A stretch of DNA of 64,000 bases from an uncultured Bacilli bacterium (GTDB lineage Bacteria > Bacillota_I > Bacilli_A > RF39 > UBA660): positions 62,001 to 126,000 of the forward strand of contig CAKOJR010000002.1 of NCBI GenBank assembly GCA_934090735.1, read 5' to 3'. Both the position numbers and the translations under genes were made by a program. Each line of letters starts with the position of its first letter. Within the stretch, counting starts at the first letter, position 1. Shown here in pieces: positions 15,127 through 24,285 of this stretch. The notes beneath the pieces were generated by a model. That model did not search any database and was not told the origin of the DNA. It saw only the letters and a program-made list of their open reading frames with translations.

Positions 15127-15685
15127 TCTTATCCTCCTTATACATCGAATAATATAAATCGTCACTATCATTTGGATGAAGTGTGCTTTCTACTTTAGGT
15201 AAGTCGTTTAAACTTCCTAGGCCAAAAAAATCTAAAAAGTATTTTGATACCGAATATAGATTAGGTCTTCCTGCTAAATCACTTTTGCCACTTACATATA
15301 TTAAATCCTTTGCTAGGAGTTTTCTTAAAGTATAAGATGATGATACGCCTCTCATTTCATCTATTTCTAATCTAGTTAGTGGACCATTATATGCAATAAT
15401 TGCTAAGGTTTCTAAGGCTGCATTACTAAGTTCATCACTTTCAGGAGTTTCAATAAGTCTTTGATAATATTCTTTGTGTTCTCTTTTGGTTGTTAGTTTA
15501 AATCTCTCTCCTAAATAGCTTATTCTTAAACCAAATTCATCACTTTCGTATCTTTTTTGAAGCATGCTAAGTAGATTTTTTGCTTCTGTTTCATTAATTT
15601 CTAAAATTGCTTTTATGTTTTCTATAGTAAGGCCTTCGTCTCCTACGGCAAATAGTAAGCCTTCTAAAATACCTAATTTATTCAT
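15119..15685 (-). CDS. scpB: Segregation and condensation protein B
   Basis: Binds ScpA as a dimer and works with SMC to compact and segregate the chromosome. The 188-residue protein shows the tandem winged-helix layout: first domain about 1-75 (LGILEGLLFAVGDEGLTIENI), second about 80-160 with the conserved ALETLAIIAYNGPLTRLEIDEMRGV and a GRPNLYSVSKYFLDFFGL segment. It starts directly at the scpA stop. Confidence 0.93.
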   Translation of the reverse strand: MNKLGILEGLLFAVGDEGLTIENIKAILEINETEAKNLLSMLQKRYESDEFGLRISYLGERFKLTTKREHKEYYQRLIETPESDELSNAALETLAIIAYNGPLTRLEIDEMRGVSSSYTLRKLLAKDLIYVSGKSDLAGRPNLYSVSKYFLDFFGLGSLNDLPKVESTLHPNDSDDLYYSMYKEDKND

Positions 15686-16407
15686 TATGATAACCTCTCT
15701 TCAATAAATATATCACCAAAATTATATTCCTGACTGATTACTGCTTCTTTAGATTTTACTAGATTAAGAATTCCTAAAAAAGTTACAATTACATAAGGCT
15801 TGTCTACTTTATCAAATAGTTCTAGGAAGTTAACTTTTCCCCTATTATGAAGATAATTTTTAATACTAATGCATCTATCTTCTACGCTTAATTCTCTTTT
15901 AGTAACTGCTTTATTTACTGGTTCGTCTAGTTTTTTTCTATTTAAGTAGTCTTCAAATGCCTTAAGTAAATCATCTAGTGTTATGTCATTACTAAGTTTA
16001 ATATTTTTATCTGCGTATTCATTTAGATTAGAAGGCATTTTAGTTAATACTTCTTTTCTTTTATCTTCAAGTTCACTTAATTTATCGGCAGCTGCTTTTA
16101 ACTTTTCATATTCAATTAGTCTATTTCTTAAATCGTCTTCCGTGTTAATTTCGTATTCTGCATCGTCTTCTTCGTCATTTTTATTAAGTAGTAGTTTACT
16201 TTTTAAATGGATAAGTTCTGATGCCATAACTAAATACTCACTAGCTCCGTCGATAGTGAGTTCTTTGTGCTTGTTAATAAAGTTTAAATATTCTTTAGTT
16301 ATCTTTTCTATGTTTATGTCATATATATCCATTTTGTGGGCTTTGATTAAATGCCATAATAAATCTAATGGCCCATCAAAATCGTTAATTTTTATATTCA
16401 CTTGCAA
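15685..16407 (-). CDS. scpA: Segregation and condensation protein A
   Basis: Kleisin subunit bridging the SMC heads. The 240-residue protein has the N-terminal signature NDFDGPLDLLWHLIKAHKMDIYDI, a helical middle with an acidic stretch (NDEEDDAEYE) and a C-terminal winged helix (KVNFLELFDKVDKPYVIVTFLGILNLVK). Start is TTG at 16407, five bases after AAAGGA; a GTG two codons later is possible. It overlaps the end of the upstream membrane protein gene by ten bases. Confidence 0.93.
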   Translation of the reverse strand: MQVNIKINDFDGPLDLLWHLIKAHKMDIYDINIEKITKEYLNFINKHKELTIDGASEYLVMASELIHLKSKLLLNKNDEEDDAEYEINTEDDLRNRLIEYEKLKAAADKLSELEDKRKEVLTKMPSNLNEYADKNIKLSNDITLDDLLKAFEDYLNRKKLDEPVNKAVTKRELSVEDRCISIKNYLHNRGKVNFLELFDKVDKPYVIVTFLGILNLVKSKEAVISQEYNFGDIFIEERLS

Positions 16408-17303
16408 TCAAATCCTTTAGTTAACATATCATAGCTAACCTCTTTAAGTGGTGCATTCATATAGAAATAGTTATAGTCGTAGTCATCACTTAAAGTTTCC
16501 CTTATATTCTCTGAAAGTGTAATTTCCGCATTGAAAACAAAGCCATCATTAGTTTCCTCTGTTGTGCTTATAATGCCATTATTGTTTAGTCTAGTTGATA
16601 ATTCTTGATATGAATTAAATGAATTCATGTAGGCAGTAATATCTGAAGTATCGTTATTGGTAAATGTGGTTTTTACTGTTTTTAGGGTATTATTTTCAAA
16701 AGAATATATATATGTCTGATTATCAAGTTCGCAAGTTAAAGTGTTTGCTTCGCTTACTTCTGGATAATCATCGGTTGTAATATTTACAATTTTACCATAA
16801 TAATTTTCACCAGTATTAATTGTTAATTTATATAATGTAGTGCTTACGTTTGTTACTTCTTTATTGATATTACCTGTTAGTTTTACTCTTGTTAGTAAGT
16901 CTTTGGTCCCATAAATTTCTAAAAATAGTTTGTGCTCGTCTAAATTGAAATCTATATTTGATGACATATCAAAACTTATTTTATTTCCTTCTAAAGTAAA
17001 ATTGGTAAGTTTGATATTTTGATAAGAAACCGCACTAGTTTTATTTAAAATTTGTCTATCTTCAGCAGGCACGTCTGGCTGTGGCGTTGGCTCTTCATCT
17101 TTAGTAAAGCTATTTAATATTTGTCTTACTAATACTGAAAAGGAATCATTGTTGTTGTTAATATAATCTTTAATATATGGAAGTCCAAAACAGGTTCCTA
17201 AAAGTAATATAAAGCAGAATAAAACAAAAAATGGTTTACTTGATTTTTCTTTTTTTAATACTCCTAATGTAATAGGTTCATTGTTTTCATTATCACTTTT
17301 CAT
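16398..17303 (-). CDS. Single-pass membrane protein of unknown function upstream of scpA
   Basis: A 301-residue protein with a charged cytoplasmic N-terminus (about 1-22), one membrane helix (about 23-45: FFVLFCFILLLGTCFGLPYI) and a beta-rich outer part after a Pro-rich linker (EEPTPQPDVPAED). It ends in a lone Cys (GFDCK). No known domain is recognised. It overlaps scpA, so it is co-transcribed with the condensin genes, yet its likely place is outside the cell; the pairing may be only positional. Confidence 0.6.
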   Translation of the reverse strand: MKSDNENNEPITLGVLKKEKSSKPFFVLFCFILLLGTCFGLPYIKDYINNNNDSFSVLVRQILNSFTKDEEPTPQPDVPAEDRQILNKTSAVSYQNIKLTNFTLEGNKISFDMSSNIDFNLDEHKLFLEIYGTKDLLTRVKLTGNINKEVTNVSTTLYKLTINTGENYYGKIVNITTDDYPEVSEANTLTCELDNQTYIYSFENNTLKTVKTTFTNNDTSDITAYMNSFNSYQELSTRLNNNGIISTTEETNDGFVFNAEITLSENIRETLSDDYDYNYFYMNAPLKEVSYDMLTKGFDCK

Positions 17304-17346
17304 AACAAATCCCTTTCATTCTAAAAGTATTATATCAAAAACCAAA

Positions 17347-17375
17347 ATAAAAAAAAAGTAGTTAAGTTAAACTAC
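17347..17375 (-). terminator. Terminator of surface protein gene 2
   Basis: GTAGTT/AACTAC stem with a six-base loop followed by a long U run, 15 bases past the stop codon. Confidence 0.8.
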
Positions 17376-17389
17376 GTTGTATTTGAGTG

Positions 17390-18973
17390 TTAAACTACTT
17401 TATAAGGATTTTCTGGGGTACCGGCTCCAATAACATTAACACTTGAAACTAAGCTTATTGATGGTCTGATGCCATATAAATTATCAACGTCATCGTAAAC
17501 AAAGATTGTTTCATCATATGACTGATAAACAATCCAAACTATTGCTTTATAATTGTAATAAGCATAAGGCGACAAACTCCACCATTCGGTGTTTCCTGTA
17601 TTTTCTTTTAAATATGTTAATTGATTATTTATATTGAATGCATAGCCTGCATAAGCTATTTCATCTGCTGATAATAGACCTATTTTACTTTGTACTTTAT
17701 TTAGGGCTCCATTGCATTTTAAACTTGGGCCGGTTTCGTTATCATCATTCTGTCTTAATCTTTTTGTTGCTTCATAATAAGTCTCATTATCATTGTAACC
17801 AAGACCATTCATTTTCCAACCGTCGATACGGTAATCAGTATCAGTTACGTTTGTCTTATCTGTACACCATATTGTATCTGAGATATTTTCTTCGTATGAA
17901 GCTAAATTATTCGTATACCATGTTTCTAAATTAGTAAGTATTGTGCTTTTGGTTGTGTTAGCATGCGTGCTTGTGTAGTCATTTACCTCTGTTTCGCCAT
18001 ACATCAAACCAACATAGGCGTTGTCATCTACATTTGTATTAAAGGCACTTCTATATGTGCTTCCCGAATATCTTGCAAAGGCAGCGTCATTACTATTGTT
18101 AGTTGATGAGCATGGATTTATGCTCTGATTTATATTATCATTGTGTAAAATTAGCTTTGTTGTCCCATCACCTGCTATTCTTACTATGCGCCAACATTTA
18201 TTTGCAAACTCTAAATAGTTATTTTTTACGTTACCTCTAAAATAGTAAGAGATTCCGTAATCATCTTCTGCATCCGCCAGTAGTGCTTCACTAGCCAATG
18301 ATATATCTGTTCCTGGAGTTGTTAGTGGAGTATTTAATTTGTTATTATTGAGAATTGCTTTATTTAATAATATGGGAGATTGAATGGCACTGGTTATTAC
18401 TACAATCTTGCCTGCCCATATTTTGTCTAGGCCTTGTTCTGTTGTGACCGCACTATCCATCCATATTCTTAAATCATAACTCTTTTCTTCATTTGAATTT
18501 AAGCCAGTATCTACTATTATATATCCTTTACTGTTATTATCTAAATCTGTTAATGTTTGGCTTCCAAGTATTACTGAAGAATTTTTAGTAGTATCCTTTG
18601 GAGATATATTTACTTTAATATAGTTATCTTTTAGATAAGCTGAGTCTGTGCTTGTTCTGTATGTGCTTTTAATTGTGATATATGCTTTTACGTAACTATC
18701 ACAGTTATTCTTGATTATAAAAGTAAATGGTGTTTGTTTTAAACCATCTTTATCTTTTATTGGAAATGCATCTGTTAGTTCTATTTTAGAAGTATCTTCG
18801 GTTAGAGTTGTGCTAAAGCATGTTCTTGAAGCTAGTGTATTAGCTTCGCTTTGACTTAAATATAATCTAAACCAAGCAAAAGATACACCGATTATACAGA
18901 TTACTGTAATTAGCAGACTATAATATATTTTTAGTTTTTTCTTTTTATTATCAATATTAACTTCTTGGTTCAT
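17390..18973 (-). CDS. Exported surface protein, paralogous family member 2
   Basis: The 527-residue protein has a basic N-terminus, one membrane/signal segment (about 16-36: YYSLLITVICIIGVSFAWF), an N-terminal beta domain with TPFTFIIKNNCDSYVKAYITI and DLRIWMDSA, then the family's C-terminal domain (DDYGISYYFRGNVKNN, CWRIVRIAGDG, WWSLSP, RPSISL, GTPENPY). Unlike the other members it lacks the about 110-residue middle segment (GWYEA...YGTGW), being joined directly after the N-terminal domain. Its N-terminal region is nearly identical in DNA to that of member 4. Function unknown. Confidence 0.7.
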   Translation of the reverse strand: MNQEVNIDNKKKKLKIYYSLLITVICIIGVSFAWFRLYLSQSEANTLASRTCFSTTLTEDTSKIELTDAFPIKDKDGLKQTPFTFIIKNNCDSYVKAYITIKSTYRTSTDSAYLKDNYIKVNISPKDTTKNSSVILGSQTLTDLDNNSKGYIIVDTGLNSNEEKSYDLRIWMDSAVTTEQGLDKIWAGKIVVITSAIQSPILLNKAILNNNKLNTPLTTPGTDISLASEALLADAEDDYGISYYFRGNVKNNYLEFANKCWRIVRIAGDGTTKLILHNDNINQSINPCSSTNNSNDAAFARYSGSTYRSAFNTNVDDNAYVGLMYGETEVNDYTSTHANTTKSTILTNLETWYTNNLASYEENISDTIWCTDKTNVTDTDYRIDGWKMNGLGYNDNETYYEATKRLRQNDDNETGPSLKCNGALNKVQSKIGLLSADEIAYAGYAFNINNQLTYLKENTGNTEWWSLSPYAYYNYKAIVWIVYQSYDETIFVYDDVDNLYGIRPSISLVSSVNVIGAGTPENPYKVV

Positions 18974-18998
18974 ATATACTCACTATCTTTCTATTATT

Positions 18999-19027
18999 AG
19001 TATATAATACACGCCCCCCCATGTCAA
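18999..19027 (-). promoter_or_regulatory. Promoter with a seven-G tract in the spacer, surface gene 2
   Basis: TTGACA (19022-19027), 17-base spacer containing seven G followed by CG, and TATACT (18999-19004). The sequence on both sides matches the promoter of surface gene 1, including the AGTTAATATTTGG stretch upstream. Confidence 0.75.
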
Positions 19028-19144
19028 GTTAATATTTGGTTAATTTTATTCTGTGCCTGTAAAATTTGTACTGGTATTGTACTGATATACTTAAAGTGGA
19101 TGACTCTGAAAGTTAAGTGAACAACTAAAATAATAACGCAACAA

Positions 19145-19172
19145 AAAAGTTAAACTTAAATTTAACTTTCTT
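19145..19172 (-). terminator. miaB terminator
   Basis: AAAGTTAAA/TTTAACTTT stem with a short loop and U run, overlapping the miaB stop. Confidence 0.75.
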
Positions 19173-20565
19173 TAATTCCGTCTAGACTAAAGCTTTTTGC
19201 TTCAGTAATTTTAACATTAATAATTTTACCAATATCTTCTTTAGGTGCATCAACATTAACTAACTTCATGTTTTCAGTGTAGCCACATACTTTAGTGTCA
19301 TCTTTTTCACTTATTCCAGTTATAAGGACTTTTACGGTTTGATTTAGCATTTTCATATTGCTTTCTTTAGAATATTTATTAATTAATTCATTAAGTTCAT
19401 GTAATCTATTTTCTTTTTCTTCTAAAGTTACGTCATCTTTAAGTGTTGCTGCTGGGGTATTTTCTCTTGGTGAGAATATAAAAGTAAATGCTCCATCATA
19501 TTTGCATTCATTAACAACTGCTAAGGTATCTTCAAAATCTTCTCTAGTTTCTCCTGGGAAACCTACAATAATGTCTGTTGTAATACTAGCGTTTTTAACT
19601 TTGTTTCTAATCTTATTATATAAAGTTAAGTAATCATCTTTACTGTAACGTCTACCCATTAATTTTAGTATTCTGCTTGAGCCACTTTGTAATGGTAAAT
19701 GAATATATGGCATAATATTATCACGCTGTGCAATAACATCTATCATTTCATCAGTAAAGTCCCAAGGATGACTAGTTACAAATCTAATTCTTGGAATTCC
19801 TGTGTCACTTACTAGTTCTAAAAGTCTTGCAAAAGTTACATCATCTAAATCTTTTCCATAAGCATTAACGTTTTGTCCTAGTAAGGTAATTTCTTGATAT
19901 CCGGCTTCTTTTAATTCTTTAACTTCTTTGATTATGTCTTCTGACTTTCTACTTCTTTGTTTACCTCTTGTATAAGGAACAATACAGTAAGTACAGAATT
20001 TATCACAGCCATACATTATATTAACCCATGCAGATATTTTTGAGTCTCTTTTGTAAAGGTTACCGAATTCAATGACGTCTCCTTCTTTGCTGTATACTTC
20101 GATATCTTGTTTTCCATAGTAATTAGTAAGCATTTTAGGTAAGTCATTCATGTTATGAGTACCAAATACAATATCTATGTATGGATGTTTTTCTCTAATT
20201 TCATTTACTACACTTTCTTCTTGAGCCATGCAGCCACATAAACCAATAATAAGGTCTTTCTTTTCTTTTTTTAGATGCTTGCATCTTCCAAGAAAGCCGA
20301 ATACTTTATCGTGAGCATTTTCTCTAATGGCACACGTGTTTAAAATTATAAAGTCAGCATTTTCCATCTCTTCTGTTTTAATATAACCTAAAGACTCAAT
20401 TAAAGCACTTATTTCTTCAGAGTCATGAACGTTCATCTGACAGCCATAAGTTTTAATAAAATATTTTTTTCCTTTAAATAGTTCATTATTTTCTCTATTT
20501 TCGTAAATATAATTAACTTTACTTTGATTTCTAATTTTTGCATCATTCATATTAGGTAAATGCAT
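19162..20565 (-). CDS. miaB: tRNA-2-methylthio-N6-dimethylallyladenosine synthase
   Basis: Methylthiolates i6A37 in tRNAs reading UNN codons. The 467-residue protein has the N-terminal UPF0004 domain with three cluster cysteines (TYGCQMN, LNTCAIRENA, GCMAQEE), the radical SAM motif C-x3-C-x2-C (GCDKFCTYCIVPYTRG) and a C-terminal TRAM domain (VKVLITGIS...). The MiaB-type CIVPYTRG motif separates it from MtaB and RimO. It is monocistronic with a GGTGGTGAT ribosome site and is divergent from lexA. Confidence 0.94.
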   Translation of the reverse strand: MHLPNMNDAKIRNQSKVNYIYENRENNELFKGKKYFIKTYGCQMNVHDSEEISALIESLGYIKTEEMENADFIILNTCAIRENAHDKVFGFLGRCKHLKKEKKDLIIGLCGCMAQEESVVNEIREKHPYIDIVFGTHNMNDLPKMLTNYYGKQDIEVYSKEGDVIEFGNLYKRDSKISAWVNIMYGCDKFCTYCIVPYTRGKQRSRKSEDIIKEVKELKEAGYQEITLLGQNVNAYGKDLDDVTFARLLELVSDTGIPRIRFVTSHPWDFTDEMIDVIAQRDNIMPYIHLPLQSGSSRILKLMGRRYSKDDYLTLYNKIRNKVKNASITTDIIVGFPGETREDFEDTLAVVNECKYDGAFTFIFSPRENTPAATLKDDVTLEEKENRLHELNELINKYSKESNMKMLNQTVKVLITGISEKDDTKVCGYTENMKLVNVDAPKEDIGKIINVKITEAKSFSLDGIKES

Positions 20566-20641
20566 ATTATCACCACCACGAGTTAGATTATAACACGCGA
20601 GTGCTTAAAAGTAAATGAATTTATTTGATAGTCTTAAACAA

Positions 20642-20674
20642 TTGTTTGACACGAACAAAAAATTGTGTTAATAT
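20642..20674 (+). promoter_or_regulatory. lexA promoter with candidate self-operator
   Basis: Consensus -35 TTGACA (20646-20651), 17-base spacer, -10 TAATAT (20669-20674). The -35 sits in an imperfect inverted repeat TTGTTTGACACGAACAA (20643-20659), which contains the CGAAC half-site of Gram-positive LexA boxes. Autorepression is inferred. Confidence 0.65.
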
Positions 20675-20693
20675 ACAGCTAGGAGTTGAAATT

Positions 20694-21314
20694 ATGGAAC
20701 AAAAACTAACTAAAAAGCAGGAAGAAGTTTTAACATTTATTAAAAAGTATATTGTAAAATATGGGTTTCCACCTTCTGTAAGGGAGATATGTGCTGGGCT
20801 TAATTTATCTAGTCCTGCTACTGTTCATACTCATTTAAAACAATTGGAACTTAAGGGTGCGATAAGTAAAACAAAATCTAAATTCAGAACTATAGAGGTT
20901 ACTGGTGAAAACGAGTATATGCCTAAAAATGAAGAGATTGTTAAAGTTCCTTTACTTGGTAAAGTTACTGCAGGTATGCCTATTGAAGCAATTGAGCAAC
21001 CAGATGAGTTTTTCTCACTACCCGCAGATATTCTTCCTAAAAAAGAAACTATTTTTACTTTAAAGGTATCTGGATTAAGTATGATTAATGCTGGCATATT
21101 AGATGGTGATATTGTTATTGTTCAAAAGCAAAAAACTGCTAATAATGGTGATATAGTTGTTGCTATGACTGAAGAAAATGAAGTTACACTTAAACGTTTC
21201 TTTAAAGAGGAGGATCATATAAGATTACAACCGGAAAATGATTCAATGGATCCAATAATTCTACCTAATTGTACTATTTTAGGTAAAGCAATTGGCTTAT
21301 ACAGGAGATTTTAA
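20694..21314 (+). CDS. lexA: SOS repressor LexA
   Basis: Represses the DNA-damage regulon and cleaves itself when RecA is activated. Starting at MEQKL (ATG at 20694, AGGAG upstream) gives 206 residues. The winged HTH is at about 1-65 (SVREICAGLNLSSPATVHTHLKQLELKGAI), the cleavage site is Ala93-Gly94 (VTAGMP), and the catalytic pair is Ser129 (SGLSM) and Lys167 (TLKRFF). A longer frame reaches into the promoter and is rejected. Confidence 0.95.
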   Translation: MEQKLTKKQEEVLTFIKKYIVKYGFPPSVREICAGLNLSSPATVHTHLKQLELKGAISKTKSKFRTIEVTGENEYMPKNEEIVKVPLLGKVTAGMPIEAIEQPDEFFSLPADILPKKETIFTLKVSGLSMINAGILDGDIVIVQKQKTANNGDIVVAMTEENEVTLKRFFKEEDHIRLQPENDSMDPIILPNCTILGKAIGLYRRF

Positions 21315-21342
21315 AAAAGTTATCCACGAGATAACTTTTTTT
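21313..21342. terminator. Bidirectional terminator between lexA and the zinc-ribbon gene
   Basis: AAAAAAGTTATC/GATAACTTTTTT stem with a five-base loop; A and T runs allow use from both sides of the convergent pair. Confidence 0.85.
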
Positions 21343-22591
21343 AGTCTTTGTTAGAATTTAATTTTTTATTTTTACTAGTACTAGAATGAGTATAAGAGTC
21401 TTTAATCTTATTTACTTCCGTTGTGTCTTCATTTAAATAATCAAAGGCATAATACTCAGCATTAACTAACTTATACCTACTATGTAAAATAAAACCAAAT
21501 ATAATTACTGCAATAATGCTTACAAAAGCAGATGCAACAAGTGCTCCATTTTCATTCATATCTGTATTATTTAAAAGAAAAAACAATCCTAAAAATAGAA
21601 TTAAGAAAAAACTAACAATAGATAATGTATATCTAATCTTACCAATCGGCAAATTACCAACTAACTTACCTGTTTGACCATTCATCGCAAAAGTATAAAT
21701 CTTCTTTTTAAATGGAATATTAAGAATATATACTGGTAAATATATATGATAGGTCTTACTTTTATCAAACATTAAATTATCGCCTTCATAATATTCTTCA
21801 TCATGAGGAGATTCTCTTCTAGCTACTGAAACGCAAGAATTTCTGGCACGTTCTTTGGCAATCCCATAAGACTCTTCTTTACTAACATCATATCTATCAG
21901 CTAAATATCCACATAAAAATGCATGATTATACTTAACTAACTTATCTAACTCAAAAGGTGAAATACTATCCATTAAATCATCGTTAAAAAATCTACTTGC
22001 ATCGCATAAAACTTTTTCATATTCATAGTGTCCTCTAACAACAACGTCATAGTATTCCCTTTTCTCATACTCGTACTCATCATCTTCCCACTTCTCTATA
22101 TCAACGCCTTCAAAATTAATATCGCCATCACAAATAATATCATAAGCCCAAAATGGAATGTATATTCCCCTTATTTTTTCACTCATCTTAGCTTTTCTGA
22201 ATTTTCTTGGAAGAAGTCTCTTACCTTTTAATAATTCGTTATAAGCATTTTTAGCGTCCTCTTCTGTTTTTTTGAAGGGAATTATATAGTCTGGTGTATC
22301 TTCACTTTTTATTTTATCTTTAAGGATTGCAGTGCTTCCACAATAAACGCAGAATGTAGAAAAAGTATTTATGTCGGAAATTATTTCTGCTCCACAGTTA
22401 TTGCATTTAAAAGATATTAATTCTTCTGTATTTTCATTTTTTATTATTTTATTTCCTTGTGATGAAATAAGCTCTTCAGAGGTAAATTTTGATGAGCAGT
22501 ATTCACATTTGAATTTTTCTATAGCTGGATCCCAAATTATTTGAGCTCCGCATGAAGGACATTTACTATCTAATGCATTATATTTTTTCAT
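21341..22591 (-). CDS. Membrane protein with two N-terminal zinc ribbons
   Basis: The 416-residue protein starts with two Cys4 ribbons (CPSCG...CEYC, about 11-33; CNNCG...CVYCG, about 63-83), a soluble alpha/beta part (about 90-300) with a repeated RARNSC motif region, two membrane helices (about 325-345 and 352-372) and a Ser/Asn/Lys-rich tail. It belongs to the poorly known group annotated as TFIIB-type zinc-ribbon-containing proteins in Firmicutes. It has its own GGTGAT ribosome site and no obvious partner. Function is unknown. Confidence 0.6.
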   Translation of the reverse strand: MKKYNALDSKCPSCGAQIIWDPAIEKFKCEYCSSKFTSEELISSQGNKIIKNENTEELISFKCNNCGAEIISDINTFSTFCVYCGSTAILKDKIKSEDTPDYIIPFKKTEEDAKNAYNELLKGKRLLPRKFRKAKMSEKIRGIYIPFWAYDIICDGDINFEGVDIEKWEDDEYEYEKREYYDVVVRGHYEYEKVLCDASRFFNDDLMDSISPFELDKLVKYNHAFLCGYLADRYDVSKEESYGIAKERARNSCVSVARRESPHDEEYYEGDNLMFDKSKTYHIYLPVYILNIPFKKKIYTFAMNGQTGKLVGNLPIGKIRYTLSIVSFFLILFLGLFFLLNNTDMNENGALVASAFVSIIAVIIFGFILHSRYKLVNAEYYAFDYLNEDTTEVNKIKDSYTHSSTSKNKKLNSNKD

Positions 22592-22635
22592 GCTATCACC
22601 AATTTAATTATAAAATAATTACATAATAAAATAAA

Positions 22636-22660
22636 TAAAAAAGAGTTTTTAATAAAACTC
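22636..22660 (-). terminator. Rhomboid gene terminator
   Basis: GAGTTTT/AAAACTC stem with a four-base loop, followed by six U, directly at the end of the rhomboid gene. Confidence 0.75.
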
Positions 22661-23776
22661 CTATCTAAAAAATAATAAATAACTTAAGAATGCAAAATAT
22701 ATTATAAAGATTATCCAGCCATTTATTCTTGATGATGTATCGTCTTTTTTGGATAGTCCTAAGGCCATAGAAATAAATAAGCCACCTACTAGTCCACCTA
22801 TATGGGCTGCATTATCTATACCATTAAAGCTAAATCCTAAAAATAAGTTAAGCAAGATAACTGGTACTATTTGAGATAATAGAACTGTTCCTAAATATAA
22901 TCTGTAATGATAGCCAAAGTATAGTAAGCATCCCATTAAACCAAAGATAGCACCACTTGCTCCTAAGCTATAGCCTTGTGTAAGAATTGCAGATAGCATG
23001 GATGCTGTTATACCACTAACTAAATATATTATTAAGAACTTTATTTTACCAATAAAAGTTTCGACTTGATTACCAATAACATATAAAGCGTACATGTTAA
23101 AACCTAAATGGATAATACTCGCATGTAAGAATGTACTTGTTAATAGCAAATAGATTTTGCCAGCCTTAACTGCTTGACCATCTAGAATAAACATTCTAAC
23201 AAGATCTGGGTATATAGTGCATAAGATATACATAGCGATGTTTAAAGCAATAATTGCATTTGTAACGAAGTTTTTCTTTGGTTTAAATATTTTTTCATAT
23301 TCTTTGTTATTTTCTTCTGTTTTTTCATTAATATCATTAGTAATATTTACAATCATATCAATATCACTTTCTTTATTTAAACCGGCTGTTTTTAATTTTG
23401 GAAAAACTTCACCAATTGTATTTCTTACGTCTTTAATTGTTTTAACATTATAAACGTCAATATTTTTGTCTGGGTCAATTTTTACATCGTCATTTAAATC
23501 TAAAAGAATATTCATTGTTTTCATTTTTAGTGAGAATGTTTTCTTTTTGATCTGTTTAACGATATTTTTTATTTTAAATACGTCGAATTTATATTGTTCT
23601 TCATTATGTATGTAATTTGAATTGATTCTGATAACTTTATATGGAGCATCTAAATTTTCAAGCCATACTTCATTTTTTACGCCATTAACTAAAATGGGTT
23701 CATAGTCTTCTTCTGTAACAAAATAATGAACTAATTGCATTATAATTTCATCTTTATTACTAACTACTACGCTCAT
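22661..23776 (-). CDS. Rhomboid family intramembrane serine protease
   Basis: Cleaves membrane helices within the bilayer. A soluble N-terminal part (about 1-165, GluP-like extension) precedes six or seven membrane helices. The active-site Ser is in GASGAIFGLMG (near 274) and the catalytic His in NAAHIGGLVGG (near 323); the conserved HxxxN of helix 2 reads HLGFNMYAL. The substrate cannot be told from the neighbourhood. It has an AGAGGTGA ribosome site and is divergent from tspO. Confidence 0.9.
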   Translation of the reverse strand: MSVVVSNKDEIIMQLVHYFVTEEDYEPILVNGVKNEVWLENLDAPYKVIRINSNYIHNEEQYKFDVFKIKNIVKQIKKKTFSLKMKTMNILLDLNDDVKIDPDKNIDVYNVKTIKDVRNTIGEVFPKLKTAGLNKESDIDMIVNITNDINEKTEENNKEYEKIFKPKKNFVTNAIIALNIAMYILCTIYPDLVRMFILDGQAVKAGKIYLLLTSTFLHASIIHLGFNMYALYVIGNQVETFIGKIKFLIIYLVSGITASMLSAILTQGYSLGASGAIFGLMGCLLYFGYHYRLYLGTVLLSQIVPVILLNLFLGFSFNGIDNAAHIGGLVGGLFISMALGLSKKDDTSSRINGWIIFIIYFAFLSYLLFFR

Positions 23777-23838
23777 AATACTTCACCTCTTGCATATATA
23801 TTTTATAACAAATAAAGTTTTTAGTAAAGGAGAATGCT

Positions 23839-24285
23839 ATGTCTAAAAAAATCATTTGTTTTCTTTTATTATTAGTTCCATGGTTTACTTCTGGTCTTTT
23901 ATTTCCATTTGATCCTGGATTTTATAATTCTTTAACTCTGCCTAATTTTACTCCGCCTAAATTATTCTTTATTATAATTTGGCCTGTTTTATTTATATTA
24001 ATTACGATTACGGTTTATTGTATTTTAAAAAAAGATAATCAAAATAATGACTATCTTTATATTCTGATTATGAATTTTATTGGTGTAGAGACTTATAATT
24101 TGTTTTTCTTTTATATGAATAATTTATTTTTATCTTTAGTAAGTACGGTTGTTACACTTGTAACTAGCATCTTTTTAACTCTTGAGACAAAAAAACTAGA
24201 TGAGTTATGGCCGCTTCTAATACCATATAATATCTGGAATATTTATGCTTTTATTTTGATAACTTCTATTTATCTTACTAATTAA
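23839..24285 (+). CDS. TspO/MBR family membrane protein
   Basis: A 148-residue, five-helix membrane protein. The TspO pattern is visible as YNSLTLPNFTPPKLFFIIIWPVLFILI (about 27-54), the family's P-x-W-x-F..WxxLY region in altered form. TspO proteins bind porphyrins and other small hydrophobic ligands; the conserved Trp-rich ligand pocket is reduced here (few Trp). It has a consensus AAAGGAG site. Its stop overlaps the end of the convergent rluD by eight bases, and no terminator is visible between them. Confidence 0.65.
   Translation: MSKKIICFLLLLVPWFTSGLLFPFDPGFYNSLTLPNFTPPKLFFIIIWPVLFILITITVYCILKKDNQNNDYLYILIMNFIGVETYNLFFFYMNNLFLSLVSTVVTLVTSIFLTLETKKLDELWPLLIPYNIWNIYAFILITSIYLTN

Noticed and set aside
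15983..16420. Plus-strand frame of 145 codons opposite scpA
   Set aside because: Very Ser/Leu-rich product lying fully antisense to a well-conserved gene; a typical shadow of Lys/Glu-rich coding sequence.
19028..19144. Stretch between surface gene 2 promoter and miaB terminator as a hidden RNA
   Set aside because: It holds the short repeats GTACTGGTATTGTACTG but no promoter-terminator pair or stable fold that I can support.
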